In this document: in pieces, positions 1 to 9,359 of the stretch
Layout: every line of letters begins with the position of its first letter
Numbering within the stretch: position 1 is the first letter of the stretch
Source: Candidatus Anaeroferrophillus wilburensis
GTDB lineage: Bacteria; Desulfobacterota; Anaeroferrophillalia; Anaeroferrophillales; Anaeroferrophillaceae
DNA length: 64,000 nt
Reading direction: 5' to 3'
Assembly: GCA_016934315.1 (NCBI GenBank)
Contig: JAFGSY010000010.1
Coordinates: 1-64,000 of the forward strand
Notes under the pieces: generated by a model
Databases searched by the model: none
What the model was told of the DNA's origin: nothing
The model's input: only the letters and a program-made list of their open reading frames with translations
Program-made: the position numbers and the translations under genes

Positions 1-29
1 CGGAGGTTCAAATCCTCTCGCCCCGACCA
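1..29 (+). tRNA. tRNA-Pro, 3' end only
   Basis: Only the 3' part of the gene is inside the window. A T-arm is visible (stem 2-6 with 14-18, loop 7-13), followed by the acceptor 3' strand 19-25, discriminator A26 and an encoded CCA at 27-29. The T-arm and acceptor sequences match bacterial tRNA-Pro as I know it. The anticodon lies to the left of the window, so the amino acid is inferred, not read. Confidence 0.85.
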
Positions 30-37
30 GTATGTTC

Positions 38-70
38 AAGGGGTCAGCCTTAAGAGGCTGGCCCCTTTGT
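38..70 (+). terminator. Intrinsic terminator of the tRNA-Pro gene
   Basis: A 12-bp GC-rich stem (38-49 with 56-67) has a six-base loop and is followed by a short T-rich run. It sits 8 bases after the tRNA CCA end. Confidence 0.8.
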
Positions 71-149
71 GTTTGTTGATAAACCTGCAATGGGAAAAGG
101 TCCCACTCTTTAATTGCATTGTATATTTTATTTTTTTATGCCCACAGCA

Positions 150-177
150 TTGACTTTGCAAGTAAGTCGGCTATAGT
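150..177 (+). promoter_or_regulatory. Sigma-70-type promoter of the adhesin transcript
   Basis: The -35 box TTGACT (150-155) and -10 box TATAGT (172-177) are 16 bases apart. Transcription would start near 184, giving a leader of about 240 bases that contains the riboswitch. Bases 71-149 upstream are AT-rich with no other feature seen. Confidence 0.6.
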
Positions 178-232
178 AGACAATGAAAGAGAAGCTCTTG
201 ATTGTAGGTGCTTTTTCGGTTTTGATGTTGTT

Positions 233-308
233 GGAACAGCATAAAGCCAAACCTATCGTGAGATAGGGACGGAAAGCCACGGGTTTCAGCTGAAACAGCC
301 GGGTTGCC
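233..308 (+). ncRNA. GEMM-I (cyclic di-GMP-I) riboswitch aptamer
   Basis: The conserved GEMM core is present: CCAAACC, a hairpin of TATC/GATA capped by a GNRA-type GTGA loop, GGGACGGAAAGCC, then a second hairpin (GGTTTC, AGCT loop, GAAAC) followed by AGCCGGGTTGCC. The closing helix pairs GGAAC (233-237) with GTTGCC (303-308), with one bulged G. Compared with the Vc2 aptamer (alignment from memory), the G21-C46 pair is flipped to C-G, a compensatory change that supports the fold. The ligand-contacting base at position 20 appears to be G, which favours cyclic di-GMP over cyclic AMP-GMP. It lies in the leader of a giant adhesin gene. Confidence 0.88.
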
Positions 309-333
309 TTGAATGAGGTAGCCCGGTTTTTTT
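299..333 (+). terminator. Riboswitch expression-platform terminator
   Basis: A 10-bp stem (299-308 with 317-326, two G-U pairs) with an 8-base loop is followed by seven T residues. Its 5' arm is the same segment that closes the aptamer, so the two folds exclude each other. Ligand binding should hold 303-308 in the aptamer and prevent termination, predicting an ON switch. Confidence 0.82.
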
Positions 334-421
334 GTTGATAGAAAAATCAGGAGTTTCATGTTGATTTGGAGCTCCCGGGATGAAGTTCAGGCAGCCATCA
401 AGAGGTGAAAAGGAGAACCCC

Positions 422-3400
422 ATGGCCAGCAAGAGAATCTCTGAAAACCCTAAAAAAACAAGGTCCAATAGTGGTCTTCCGTTTTCATGGCATAGGCCGT
501 TTATGGCGAAAAAAATTGTTTTTGCCTTCAGGGTTTTTTGCTTCAGAGAGCTGTTTTTTTTGGCAGCCATTGCATGCTGCCTGCCGTCGGCAATGGCTGC
601 CGGTCCATGGATTCAGGATGGTAATACCATGACCTGCACCGGTGAGCAGCTAAATGGCATTGAGATTCACGATAACAGTCTGACGACGCTGAACGTCTTG
701 GATCTTGATCCCAATCTCATCCAACCTGGTGGCCATGGGGTAAACGGTATTGCTTTCAAAAACAACGCGGGCGGTAATATCACCATCAACAGCGGTGAAT
801 CCCAGTCTTCTGTGGTCATCACCACGGTCACCGATCAGGCGTCCGGCATTGTTGCCGAGAGCAAGGGCAGCCCGCCACCGGCGCCCAACGATCCGTTATT
901 GAATATTCCTATTCCCGGAACACCGGAGGTGTCCGGCGGGGTGGTCGGAGTGCTGAGCTTCAGCGAGATCACCACCAGTGGCAGCCATGCCCATGGGATA
1001 GCGGCCTACAGCAACACCACCGGCTACGGTGGTTCGGTGATCAGTTCGCTGGAAAACTTTTCCGATGCCGGGATTGTTTTCCAGGTAGTGTCAGTCAAAA
1101 ATCCGGATGGATCGGAAGCGGGTGACTGGAATCAGGTGCAGGGGCGCATCCTGGAACTGGATGCTGATAACCTGTTTGTCGGCTACGGCGATGAAGCAGG
1201 GACCTTTACTTTGGCTGTGGATGGCAGTTGTGCTTTTAATCCCGGGACAGCATTTGATGATCTGGCGTTGGGTGAGTCTCGGACTGTTTCGGTGAGTTAC
1301 GCCCTTGATGGCTATCGGGGTGGGGATCTGAAGCGTGAGGATATCAACGCGGAACTGTTTGCCACGGTGACCAGGACCGAGAGCGGTCTCGAAACAGTAA
1401 CCCATGCCTACTTTGATGACTATGGCGAAAGCTCAAGGCCGCACGATGAGCAGCTGGTGCTGCCCGACCTTTATAGCTACGTGGGAGGCTTGATCGGCAT
1501 TGCCAGCGAGGCTGGTGGGGCCGGCAACAGTGTTTCCGTGATCAATCAGGGAAGCATCGCCACCAGTGGTGCCGCTTCCCATGGCATCTTTGCCGAAAGC
1601 AGGGGCAACTCAGGTGGCGGCGGCAGAAACGGCGGCGGTTTCTGGAGCTTTGGCTCACGCAGACCGACGGCGGGGGGTGACGGTTCAGATGGCGGCAATG
1701 TTTCAGTAATCGTTGAAGGGATGATCTCGACCACCTATGAGACCAGTTTGGACAAGCCCGAGGATGCCGGCTACGGGGTGCTCGCAATCAGCCGGGGCGG
1801 CAATGGCGGCCGGGGTGGCAATGGCGGTACCTACTATGACGGCCGGCGGGGCGGCACCGGCGGTGACGGTGGTCTGGTGGAAGTTTTTGGCAGCGGCACG
1901 ATTTCTACCCTAGGCAACTACGCTTCCGGCATCATGGCGGTCAGTCAGGGCGGTTTTGGCGGCAATGGTGGTGACGGCGGCTTTGTTACCGATGGCAGCC
2001 ATGGCGGTTTTGGGGGCATGGGTGGGACAGTGGATGTCGATGGGAACTGGGATATTACGACTGAAGGGGAAAAGGCCCATGGGATCTGGGCAAAAAGTAT
2101 CGGCGGCAATGCCGGCATGGGCGGCAGCGGTGGTTGGCTAGCCGGTCAGCCGGCCCCCGGAGGACAGGCAACCGACGGCGGTACTGTGAGCCTTTTCAGC
2201 GGCGGTATCATAGAAACATTTGGCAATGATGCGTTTGGTCTCTACGGCCAGAGTGTTGGTGGTTTCGGTGGCCAGGGCGGTAGCGGCGGCAGCATCTTCT
2301 ATTCCTCCGGTGGCGATGGCGCCAGTGCCGGCAGCGGTGGAATGGTCACGGTCGTCAACACCGCTGACGGTATTGTTAGTACCCATGGAGCCCGAGCCCA
2401 CGCGGTCTATGCCCAGAGTGTGGGCGGCGGCGGTGGCAGCGGCGGCGGTGCCGGCGCAATTGTTGGGGTTGGCGGCACCGGGGCGGCCGGCGGGCATGGT
2501 GGTGATGTGGATGTTGGTAATGATGGCCAGATTTTGACCTTTGGTGAAAACTCACGGGGCATCTATGCCCAGAGCATCGGCGGCGGCGGCGGCGACGGCG
2601 GTGATTCCGGCGGCCTGGTGGCTATTGGCGGGGCCGGCAGCGGCACCAGTGACGGTGGCCGGGTCACGGTTGTCAACACCGGAACCATTGCAACCGAGGG
2701 CGCGCAGTCGATTGCCATTTTTGCTGAAAGCATCGGCGGCGGCGGTGGTGACGGCGGTTCCAGCTCAGGTCTGGTGTCCATTGGCGGTGACGGTGGCGGT
2801 GGCGGTGACGCCGATAATGTTGTCGTTGATAACAGTGGCCAGCTTAAGACATTGCTGGAGGATTCCAGCGGTATATTTGCTCAAAGTGTTGGTGGCGGCG
2901 GTGGTAACGGCGGTGGTTCCTACAGCAGCGGCGGGTCGGTCAGCGTTGCTATTGGCGGCAATGGGGCCGAAGGGGGTGATGCCGGTGAACTGGTGGCGGT
3001 GACCAGCAGCGGTTCCATTGAGACAGCCGGGGAGCGTTCCCATGGTATTTTTGCCCAGAGTGTGGGCGGCGGTGGCGGCAATGGCGGTTATGCCATCAGC
3101 ATGTCCCAGGGTAGCGGTTTGTCGCTGAGCGTTGCTCTGGGCGGCAATGGCGGTCTGGGGGGTGCCGGCAACGCGGTGGTCATCGACAGTGAGAGTTTGA
3201 TTGTTACCGAAGGATCGGATGCCCACGGTATTTTTGCCCAGAGTGTGGGCGGTGGCGGCGGTTCCGGTGGTTTTAGTGTTGCCCTGGCAACCGGCGGTTT
3301 TGCCGGCTCTTTGGCCATGGGCGGTCAGGGAGAGGCCGGTGGTGATGCTGGCGAGGTGACGGTTGACAGCAGCGGGATGATCGATACTTCAGGCAACCAT

Positions 3401-6400
3401 GCCTACGGCATCTTGGCGCAGAGCGTCGGTGGCGGCGGTGGTGATGGTGGTTTCAGCATTGCTGGGGCTGCCGGCGGTGGTGCGGTAAGTCTTGGTTTTG
3501 GCGGCAGCGGCAGCGGTGGTGGTGACGGCAGTATGGTGCTGCTCACCAGTGGCAGCAGTATTACGACCCGGGGGACGGATGCCCATGCCATGGTAGTGCA
3601 GAGTGTGGGTGGTGGTGGCGGTTCGGGTGGTTTCAGTGGTGCCGGCGCTGTGGGTGGTGTGGGTGCCGGGTTGAGCTTTGGCGGTTCCGGTGGCGGCGGT
3701 GGCGAAGGTGGCCAAGTCAGTCTCAGCAGCCTTGGTGAAACCATGGTAACCTTTGGTGATCATAGCTATGGGATGCTGGCGCAGAGTGTGGGCGGCGGCG
3801 GTGGTGATGGCGGTTTCAGCATCGGCCTTGGGGCCGGCAAGTTTTCCGGTGCCTTCAGTATGGGTGGCAGCGGTGCCGGTGGCGGCAGCGGCCACGAGGT
3901 GAACCTCTATAGTGAAAGTGCTGTTATCACTGAAGGCGATGACGCCCATGGGATTGTCGCCCAGAGTGTGGGCGGTGGCGGTGGTTCCGGTGGTTTCAGT
4001 ATTGCGGTTGCTCTGAGCCTCGAAGGAGGGATTGCTGCGAGCCTGGGTGGCTCCGGAGGCGGCGGTGGTGATGGGGGTGCCGTATTTGTTGGCGGTGATC
4101 CTGCTGCCGGCCAGCAGGAGGCTATCCACGGTGATATTGCGACGTTTGGTGATCATGCCTATGGCATTCTGGCGCAGAGCGTGGGCGGCGGCGGCGGTGA
4201 CGGGGGTTTCAGCATTGCCGGGGCCTTGAGTCTGTCCGGCCCGACGGCCGCTTTCAGCCTGGGTGGCAGTGGCAATGGCGGTGGTTTTGGCAGTAATGTT
4301 GAACTTTACAGTATGAATACTATTACTACCGTAGGCACCGATGCTCACGGGGTCGTTGTTCAGAGTGTGGGTGGTGGCGGTGGTTCCGGAGGATTCAGTG
4401 TTGCCGGCGGAGCTTCGGCGGGCAGTGTCGGCATTGGTGCCAGTATTGGCGGCAGTGGCGCCGGCGGCGGTGGTGCCGGTATTGTTACCGCCGACCTGCA
4501 GGGTGATATTGCGACGTTTGGCGACCACGCCTATGGCATTCTGGCGCAGAGTGTGGGCGGCGGCGGTGGTGACGGTGGTTTCAGTATTGCCGGGGCAATC
4601 AGTAAAGGCCCGGCGGTCACCTTCAGCCTTGGTGGCGGTGGCGGTGCGGGTGGTAGCGGCGAATTGGTCGATGTCAGCAGCACCGGCGATATTTATACCG
4701 ATGGTGTCGATTCTTACGGACTTTTTGCCCAGAGTGTGGGTGGTGGCGGTGGTTCCGGTGGTTTCAGTATTGCCGGCAGTTTTGCTGCTGACAGTGGCGG
4801 CCTCAGTGCCAGTCTGGGCGGTTTTGGCGACCAGGGTGGTGACGCCGGTGAGGTGATTGTTGACCAGCGCGGCATGATTACGACCCGCAGCGATGGATCT
4901 CACGGCCTAGTGGCCCAGAGCGTCGGCGGGGGTGGTGGCGCCGGCGGTTTTTCCGGTGCCATTACCGGTGCCTTTGGCGATGGTGCCAGTGTTGCCCTGA
5001 GTGTCGGTGGTTTTGGTGGTGAGGGCGGTGATGGCAACCTGGTAGATGTCGATAATAGTGGTCCTGTTTCTACTCTCGGTGCCGGTGCCTACGGTATTCT
5101 GGCTCAGAGCGTCGGCGGCGGCGGTGGTGACGGCGGCGACAGCGTCAGCGTCGCCATTGGCAAGGAAGATAAGCAGGTCAATCTGTCGGTTGCCGTTGGT
5201 GGCTTTGGCGGTCCTGGCGGTACCGGTGGCAGCGTTGAACTTGACAATCAAGGACTGGTGCAGACCGCCGGCAGCAAAGCCCATGGCATCTATGCTCAGA
5301 GCGTCGGTGGCGGCGGTGGTAATGGCGGTTTCAGTGCCACCGGTTCTCTCAGTGCCGGTACCAGCAGCAAACAATTGGCGGTTGCTATTGGCGGTTTTGG
5401 TGGACCCGGCAGCAACAGCGGATCGGTGACCGTCGCCAACAGCGGCGATATTATGATTAGTGGTGAGCAATCAGCCGGCATCTATGCTCAGAGCGTTGGT
5501 GGCGGTGGTGGCGACGGCGGCTTCAGTTTTGCCGGTTCCTTTGCCGGCCCGGAGGCGAAAAATCTTTCGGTGGCGGTCGGCGGCTTCGGCGGCGATGGTG
5601 GTTACGCCGGTGCGGTGGTGGTGAACAACAGCGGAATCATCGATACGATTGAAGATTTTTCCCATGGCATTCAGGCCCAGAGCATTGGTGGCGGCGGTGG
5701 CAATGGGGGGACGAGTGTTGCTCTAGACTTTGGTGTTTCAACCAAGAGCGGCGCTAATCATAATGTTGCCGTTTCGGTGGGTGGCAGCGGTGGTGATGGC
5801 AATACTGCCGGTACGGTGGAAGTGGTCAACAGCAACATGATTACTACACGGGGTATTGCCTCCCATGGTATTCAGGCCCAGAGCCTCGGCGGTGGTGGTG
5901 GCAACGGTGGCTACAGCCTGGCCGGGACGATTAGTTTTGAGAAAAAAACCGGTGATGATGAAGCCAAACAGCCGGTTAATGTCAGCATGGCGATTGGCGG
6001 CGGCGGCGGAGACGGCAATGATGGCGGTTCGGTGGACGTCGAAAACAGCGGTGTCATTGATACCTCCGCCGATGGTTCCCATGGTATTTTTGCCCAGAGC
6101 ATCGGCGGCGGCGGTGGTACCGGCGGCTGTTCGCGGGCACTGACCCTGGATGTCAACCCTGAAGACTGGATCCCGACGTTTGAAAAAGAAGATTTCAATG
6201 ACTTTTGCTCCGATTTGTTCAGCACCTGGAATCTGGCGGTCGGCGGTGCCGGTGGTGGCGCCAGTGACGGCGGGCTGGTGACGATTACCAACCAGAATGT
6301 CATTATTACCCGAGGTGCCGACGCCCATGGTATTTTTGTCCAGAGCATCGGCGGCGGTGGTGGGGCAGGGGGCGATGCTGCCCATGGTATTCCTTTTGTC

Positions 6401-9019
6401 CCCACTTGGCTTGAACCTTTTCTTGAACTGACGCCGCTAAAAGGCCTGGAGGATATGCAGATCGTGGTCGGTGGTTCTGGCGGCAGCAGCGGCAATGGCA
6501 AAAAGGTCAGTATTAGCAATGAAAGTGATGTTGCAACCTTCGGTGATGGTTCCTGTGGCATTTTTGTCCAGAGCATCGGCGGTGGTGGTGGGGTTGGCGG
6601 CAGTGGTGCCCAGGGTCTGGTGGGCAATATCGGTATAGGTGGCGCCGCCGGGGCTGCCGGCAATGGTGGTGAGGTGGCGGTTAGCCATGATGGCCGGATC
6701 GAAACCGCTGGCGCGGCCGCCTACGGCATCTTTGCCCAGAGTGTGGGGGGTGGCGGTGGGATGGCTGGCAATGTTGATCGGGGGTTGTTTGATCTTGGGA
6801 TTGGCTATTCATTTGCCCAATCCGGTGGTGGTGGCGGTGACGGTGGTCGGGTTGAGGTTGTCAGCCGCGGTGATATTGTCACCAAAGGTGAGGGTGCCAA
6901 CGGCATTGTTGCCCAGAGTGTGGGCGGTGGCGGTGGAATCGCCGGTGATACGGGCCTGGGCATCGGTTTTGCCGGCAGTGTCGGCGGTGATGGCTCAGGG
7001 GGCGTGGTCAAGGTCACCCATGAGGGAACCATTAGCACCAGTGGTGCTCATTCCCACGGTATTGTCGCCCAGAGTGCCGGTGGCAATGATGTTGGTGGTG
7101 CCGTTACCATAACCCTTGCCGGTGATATTACGGTTATAGGTGATGGTTCCGATGCTCTTGTTGCCCAGAGCCGCGGGGATCAGGGCGGCGGGATGATTAC
7201 CGTACAGATCAGCAGCGGCACCGTGCAGGGAGGTGGAGGTTCTGCTGCCGGAATACGGATTATTGACGGCAATGATAACCTGCTTACCAACGAAGGGACG
7301 CTTCTAGCTTTGAGCGGGAGTGCAATTATTGCCGGAGATTGCAACGATACCGTCAGCAATGGTGGCACGATTATCGGTTCGGTTGATTTGGGTCTGGGCT
7401 CTAATGCGTTCAACAATCGAGCCGGCGGCCGTTTTGAAGCCGGGCCAATGATTACGATTGGTGCCGGCAATCAATTGTTAAATGCCGGGGTGTTATCTCC
7501 GGGAGGTAAGGAAACTTTTCAAACCACGGTGTTTTCTGGTAACCTGGTGCAAGCGGATACGGGGGTTGTAGAGGCCAATATTTCCGGTTCCGGTGTCCAT
7601 GACCAACTGCTGGTTGATGGTGCCGTTTCGCTTGCTGGAACCTTGTCGGTGATCAGGGGGCAAGGCCCCTATTTTGATGGAACCTCTTACGAGCTTATCA
7701 GAGTGGATGATCCCGGCTCCATGACCGGGAGTTTTGGTACCTATGACCTGCCTGAAGCCAAACCGCTGCTCAGCTTTCAGGTCAATGAATTGCCTGAGGC
7801 CGTGCAGTTGGAGACCCATGCCCCTAGCTTTACAACGGTGGCCGAAAATCCGATGGAGCTGTCCCTGGGCAAGTGTTTTGATGATACCCTGCTGTCAGCC
7901 GACGGTGATTGGTCAACCATTCTTGCTGAGTTTCAGCTGCTGTCGGCTGATGACTTTGCCGAAGCCTTCCTGTCCATCAGTCCAGCCGCCTACGGCAATG
8001 CCACCAGCGTGACCGAAACTGTTGCTCAGGAATATCTCCGTGCCTTGGAAAAGCGGCTTGGCGGCCTGCGGATGACCAACAACGGCCTTCGTGCCCAAAC
8101 TGATAATGAACCACTGCTGCTGGCCTATAACGGTTCGGACGCGGGCATCGGCCAACTGTTAAACAGAGGCTTGGAGCCGGAAAACCCGCAGTACGGACTG
8201 TGGCTTGACGGATTCGGACGCTGGGGAGATGAGGATGGCAGCAATGGTTTTCACGGTTTTGATTACCGGGTGGCCGGCATCTTGGGAGGTTTTGATTATC
8301 TGTTGACGGATCAGCTTACGGTTGGCGTAAGCCTGGGGTATTCCCGTACCGATGTAGATCTTGACGGCAGCCTGGGAGACAGCGATATCAACAGTACCTT
8401 CGGTTCCCTGTATGGTAGTTATGTCCAAGGCAGCACCTACCTCGATGCGGCCTTGTCCTATGGCAGACAGCATTATAAAAACAGTCGGCTTGCGGTTGTC
8501 GGCCCGCTGCTGCGCATTGCCCGGAGCCATCACGATGGTGATCTCTATGGAGCTTTTGTTGAAGGGGGCTATGTGCACCGGCTTGATGGATGGGCTTTAA
8601 GTCCTTTTGTCTCCTTGCAGTATGCCGTTCTGAATGAAGATGGTTTTTCTGAAACCGGCGCTGACAGCTTAAACTTGACCATTGGTGATCGGTCTGCCGA
8701 CTCCCTTTCTTCAGAGTTGGGGGTCAGGGTTGCCCGGGTCATCGAGCGGCCGGAAGGACAATGGATTCCTGAACTTTCCCTCTCATGGCTGCATGATTTT
8801 GATCTTGATGATCAGATGATCAGCGCTGCTTTTGCCGGTGCGCCGGCCAGTGAATTTACCATTGAAGGTCAGGATCTGCAAAAGGACAGTGCTATGATTG
8901 GTGGGGCTGTCTCTCTGGTTCGCAACGGTGGTTGTTCACTGTCCTTACGGTACAGTGGTGAGTTTCGTGGCAGTTATAAGGCACATGGGTTGGTGGCAAA
9001 AATCCGTTACAAATTCTGA
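422..9019 (+). CDS. Giant repeat-rich autotransporter adhesin (type Va)
   Basis: A predicted outer-membrane adhesin of about 2,865 residues. An in-frame ATG lies at 380, but the ATG at 422 has a good AAGGAG site six bases upstream and is preferred. The N-terminus has a long basic region, then a hydrophobic signal segment ending near AMA. A VCBS-like module (about nt 1020-1450) precedes at least 32 copies of a unit whose core reads HGI.AQSVGGGGG.GGFS. After the repeats (about 7200-7900) comes beta-helix sequence with NGGTI.GSVDLG motifs. The last 275 residues or so form an autotransporter beta-barrel with alternating strands and a terminal phenylalanine. Two RGD triplets occur near the end of the repeats (about 6870 and 7170). 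Control by the upstream riboswitch is inferred. Role in surface attachment or biofilm is inferred from architecture; the binding target is unknown. Confidence 0.88.
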   Translation: MASKRISENPKKTRSNSGLPFSWHRPFMAKKIVFAFRVFCFRELFFLAAIACCLPSAMAAGPWIQDGNTMTCTGEQLNGIEIHDNSLTTLNVLDLDPNLIQPGGHGVNGIAFKNNAGGNITINSGESQSSVVITTVTDQASGIVAESKGSPPPAPNDPLLNIPIPGTPEVSGGVVGVLSFSEITTSGSHAHGIAAYSNTTGYGGSVISSLENFSDAGIVFQVVSVKNPDGSEAGDWNQVQGRILELDADNLFVGYGDEAGTFTLAVDGSCAFNPGTAFDDLALGESRTVSVSYALDGYRGGDLKREDINAELFATVTRTESGLETVTHAYFDDYGESSRPHDEQLVLPDLYSYVGGLIGIASEAGGAGNSVSVINQGSIATSGAASHGIFAESRGNSGGGGRNGGGFWSFGSRRPTAGGDGSDGGNVSVIVEGMISTTYETSLDKPEDAGYGVLAISRGGNGGRGGNGGTYYDGRRGGTGGDGGLVEVFGSGTISTLGNYASGIMAVSQGGFGGNGGDGGFVTDGSHGGFGGMGGTVDVDGNWDITTEGEKAHGIWAKSIGGNAGMGGSGGWLAGQPAPGGQATDGGTVSLFSGGIIETFGNDAFGLYGQSVGGFGGQGGSGGSIFYSSGGDGASAGSGGMVTVVNTADGIVSTHGARAHAVYAQSVGGGGGSGGGAGAIVGVGGTGAAGGHGGDVDVGNDGQILTFGENSRGIYAQSIGGGGGDGGDSGGLVAIGGAGSGTSDGGRVTVVNTGTIATEGAQSIAIFAESIGGGGGDGGSSSGLVSIGGDGGGGGDADNVVVDNSGQLKTLLEDSSGIFAQSVGGGGGNGGGSYSSGGSVSVAIGGNGAEGGDAGELVAVTSSGSIETAGERSHGIFAQSVGGGGGNGGYAISMSQGSGLSLSVALGGNGGLGGAGNAVVIDSESLIVTEGSDAHGIFAQSVGGGGGSGGFSVALATGGFAGSLAMGGQGEAGGDAGEVTVDSSGMIDTSGNHAYGILAQSVGGGGGDGGFSIAGAAGGGAVSLGFGGSGSGGGDGSMVLLTSGSSITTRGTDAHAMVVQSVGGGGGSGGFSGAGAVGGVGAGLSFGGSGGGGGEGGQVSLSSLGETMVTFGDHSYGMLAQSVGGGGGDGGFSIGLGAGKFSGAFSMGGSGAGGGSGHEVNLYSESAVITEGDDAHGIVAQSVGGGGGSGGFSIAVALSLEGGIAASLGGSGGGGGDGGAVFVGGDPAAGQQEAIHGDIATFGDHAYGILAQSVGGGGGDGGFSIAGALSLSGPTAAFSLGGSGNGGGFGSNVELYSMNTITTVGTDAHGVVVQSVGGGGGSGGFSVAGGASAGSVGIGASIGGSGAGGGGAGIVTADLQGDIATFGDHAYGILAQSVGGGGGDGGFSIAGAISKGPAVTFSLGGGGGAGGSGELVDVSSTGDIYTDGVDSYGLFAQSVGGGGGSGGFSIAGSFAADSGGLSASLGGFGDQGGDAGEVIVDQRGMITTRSDGSHGLVAQSVGGGGGAGGFSGAITGAFGDGASVALSVGGFGGEGGDGNLVDVDNSGPVSTLGAGAYGILAQSVGGGGGDGGDSVSVAIGKEDKQVNLSVAVGGFGGPGGTGGSVELDNQGLVQTAGSKAHGIYAQSVGGGGGNGGFSATGSLSAGTSSKQLAVAIGGFGGPGSNSGSVTVANSGDIMISGEQSAGIYAQSVGGGGGDGGFSFAGSFAGPEAKNLSVAVGGFGGDGGYAGAVVVNNSGIIDTIEDFSHGIQAQSIGGGGGNGGTSVALDFGVSTKSGANHNVAVSVGGSGGDGNTAGTVEVVNSNMITTRGIASHGIQAQSLGGGGGNGGYSLAGTISFEKKTGDDEAKQPVNVSMAIGGGGGDGNDGGSVDVENSGVIDTSADGSHGIFAQSIGGGGGTGGCSRALTLDVNPEDWIPTFEKEDFNDFCSDLFSTWNLAVGGAGGGASDGGLVTITNQNVIITRGADAHGIFVQSIGGGGGAGGDAAHGIPFVPTWLEPFLELTPLKGLEDMQIVVGGSGGSSGNGKKVSISNESDVATFGDGSCGIFVQSIGGGGGVGGSGAQGLVGNIGIGGAAGAAGNGGEVAVSHDGRIETAGAAAYGIFAQSVGGGGGMAGNVDRGLFDLGIGYSFAQSGGGGGDGGRVEVVSRGDIVTKGEGANGIVAQSVGGGGGIAGDTGLGIGFAGSVGGDGSGGVVKVTHEGTISTSGAHSHGIVAQSAGGNDVGGAVTITLAGDITVIGDGSDALVAQSRGDQGGGMITVQISSGTVQGGGGSAAGIRIIDGNDNLLTNEGTLLALSGSAIIAGDCNDTVSNGGTIIGSVDLGLGSNAFNNRAGGRFEAGPMITIGAGNQLLNAGVLSPGGKETFQTTVFSGNLVQADTGVVEANISGSGVHDQLLVDGAVSLAGTLSVIRGQGPYFDGTSYELIRVDDPGSMTGSFGTYDLPEAKPLLSFQVNELPEAVQLETHAPSFTTVAENPMELSLGKCFDDTLLSADGDWSTILAEFQLLSADDFAEAFLSISPAAYGNATSVTETVAQEYLRALEKRLGGLRMTNNGLRAQTDNEPLLLAYNGSDAGIGQLLNRGLEPENPQYGLWLDGFGRWGDEDGSNGFHGFDYRVAGILGGFDYLLTDQLTVGVSLGYSRTDVDLDGSLGDSDINSTFGSLYGSYVQGSTYLDAALSYGRQHYKNSRLAVVGPLLRIARSHHDGDLYGAFVEGGYVHRLDGWALSPFVSLQYAVLNEDGFSETGADSLNLTIGDRSADSLSSELGVRVARVIERPEGQWIPELSLSWLHDFDLDDQMISAAFAGAPASEFTIEGQDLQKDSAMIGGAVSLVRNGGCSLSLRYSGEFRGSYKAHGLVAKIRYKF
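1500..7190 (+). repeat. Tandem glycine-rich coding repeats within the adhesin
   Basis: At least 32 degenerate units of roughly 55-75 codons, each with the core (A/S)(H/Y)GI.AQS(V/I)GGGGG.GG. In the middle (about 3215-4770) the units alternate strictly: AH-type cores ending SGGFS and AY/SY-type cores ending DGGFS. A 59-base stretch at 4130 recurs at 4502 with four mismatches, an offset of 372 bases (124 codons). This indicates expansion by duplication of a two-unit block. Early (before 2400) and late (after 6700) units are the most diverged. Confidence 0.9.
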
Positions 9020-9186
9020 TGTCGGATCATCCATCTGCCATTTCCTGCCAGGCCTTTTCAGTCACCGGCTGGTGGTACAAGAGTGAGCAAAGATCTGTGC
9101 GTTGTAGTTTCTCACAGCTTCATGCAGCTTGTATTGCCCGATCAGGGTTGTAAGTTGGCAGCAGAAAAAAACAAGAGATATGATTG

Positions 9187-9214
9187 ACGGGCAGGGGATT
9201 TCCTGCCCGTTTTA
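9187..9214 (+). terminator. Intrinsic terminator after the adhesin gene
   Basis: A 9-bp stem (9187-9195 with 9202-9210) has a six-base loop followed by TTTT. It lies 168 bases after the adhesin stop; the stretch between holds no gene I can support. Confidence 0.75.
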
Positions 9215-9261
9215 CTTGCGGGAAATGGCCCAAAGCTTTCTGCCGTTGTGGGAATTGGCGT

Positions 9262-9290
9262 TTGACAAATACCCTCTGGCACCGTATCTT
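9262..9290 (+). promoter_or_regulatory. Promoter of the ABC exporter operon
   Basis: TTGACA (9262-9267) and TATCTT (9285-9290) are separated by 17 bases. The pair sits about 70 bases upstream of the preferred ATPase start and downstream of the adhesin terminator. Confidence 0.6.
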
Positions 9291-9359
9291 TTCTGTAGAG
9301 GTGAATTGCTGTTAGCCTCTTTTAGTATTATCCTTTCAGCCTTTTGCCGGGAGAAGGGG

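Noticed and set aside
3389-4903. 504-codon minus-strand ORF inside the adhesin gene
   Set aside because: It is Thr/Ala/Gly rich and mirrors the glycine-codon repeats of the plus-strand gene. It has no start signal and no recognisable protein.
1500-7190. CRISPR-like or satellite repeat
   Set aside because: The repeats are in-frame, degenerate coding units of a single long gene.
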